Shown in pieces: positions 6,324 to 6,358 of a stretch of DNA of 6,358 nt (within the stretch, counting starts at the first letter, position 1; the number at the start of each line of letters is the position of its first letter). The notes beneath the pieces are model-generated. The model did no database searches, was not told where the DNA came from, and worked only from the letters and a program-made list of their open reading frames with translations. Location: assembly GCA_030425785.1 (NCBI GenBank), contig JAUHYJ010000222.1, positions 1 through 6,358 on the forward strand. Direction: 5' to 3'. Source of the stretch: Acidimicrobiia bacterium (GTDB taxonomy: Bacteria; Actinomycetota; Acidimicrobiia; Acidimicrobiales; Ilumatobacteraceae). Position numbers and translations under genes: made by a program.

Positions 6324-6331
6324 CACATAAC

Positions 6332-6358
6332 GCCCTCTTAGCTCAGTCGGCAGAGCAC
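6332..6358 (+). tRNA. Partial tRNA, 5' end only (Thr is the best guess), cut by window end
   Basis: GCCCTCT (6332-6338) forms the 5' acceptor strand, then TA at positions 8-9. The D arm is GCTC (6341-6344) paired with GAGC (6353-6356) around AGTCGGCA. The anticodon is beyond the window, so the identity is not visible. tRNA-Thr is suggested by this kind of 5' end and by the actinobacterial tRNA-Tyr, tRNA-Thr, tRNA-Met, rpmG order as I recall it; Lys or Met remain possible. Confidence 0.85.

Noticed and set aside
6182..6328. N-terminal extension of the GNAT to the ATG at 6328
   Set aside because: The added residues are Arg/Ser-rich with no family similarity and would cover the palindrome and the tRNA leader hairpin. 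The domain starts normally just after the GTG at 6181.
1..6358. CRISPR array, insertion sequence or phage module
   Set aside because: There are no spaced repeat arrays, terminal inverted repeats, transposase or phage-like proteins. The repeats seen are coding microsatellites or single hairpins.

Overview
The window is GC-rich DNA (about 70% G+C by eye) with strong codon third-position GC, GTG/ATG starts and long antisense open frames. This is typical of Actinomycetota. The gene types and the yajQ / tRNA-Tyr neighbourhood fit that phylum, and an Acidimicrobiia-like (Ilumatobacter-type) organism is my best guess, but the lineage is inference and not proven by the sequence. It reads as chromosome rather than plasmid or phage: there is no integrase, transposase, CRISPR array or phage gene.

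Layout from left to right. (1) Positions 3-1577, plus strand: the 3' part of a gene for a single-pass membrane protein with a repeated, proline-rich cytoplasmic N-terminus and an exported C-terminal domain. That domain looks like a metallopeptidase-type fold without its zinc motif. (2) A 34-bp convergent gap with a short hairpin, then yajQ on the minus strand (1612-2100), a nucleotide/cyclic-di-GMP-binding YajQ family protein. (3) A divergent 62-bp gap and then tRNA-Tyr (GTA, CCA encoded) on the plus strand at 2163-2247, followed by a strong hairpin with a TTCG loop. (4) A very large minus-strand gene (2317-5595) for an AfsR/SARP-type regulator: winged helix, shortened BTAD, AAA/STAND ATPase and a TPR-like helical tail. 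(5) Upstream of it on the same strand, 70 bp away, a GNAT acetyltransferase of the phosphinothricin-acetyltransferase type (5666-6181). (6) A 150-bp divergent control region with a 29-bp perfect palindrome, a probable tRNA promoter and a leader hairpin. (7) The first 27 bases of a second plus-strand tRNA, cut by the window end.

How it fits together. yajQ, tRNA-Tyr and the second tRNA look like housekeeping backbone. In many actinobacteria, as I recall, yajQ lies beside tRNA-Tyr, and tRNA-Thr and tRNA-Met lead into rpmG. The regulator and acetyltransferase sit between the two tRNAs on the opposite strand and look like a small accessory module. The regulator could sense a nucleotide or ligand through its ATPase/TPR part and act on DNA through its winged helix. 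Its targets are unknown; its own promoter and the GNAT gene are the obvious candidates to test. No intergenic stretch exceeds about 220 bp, and that one contains the tRNA-Tyr.
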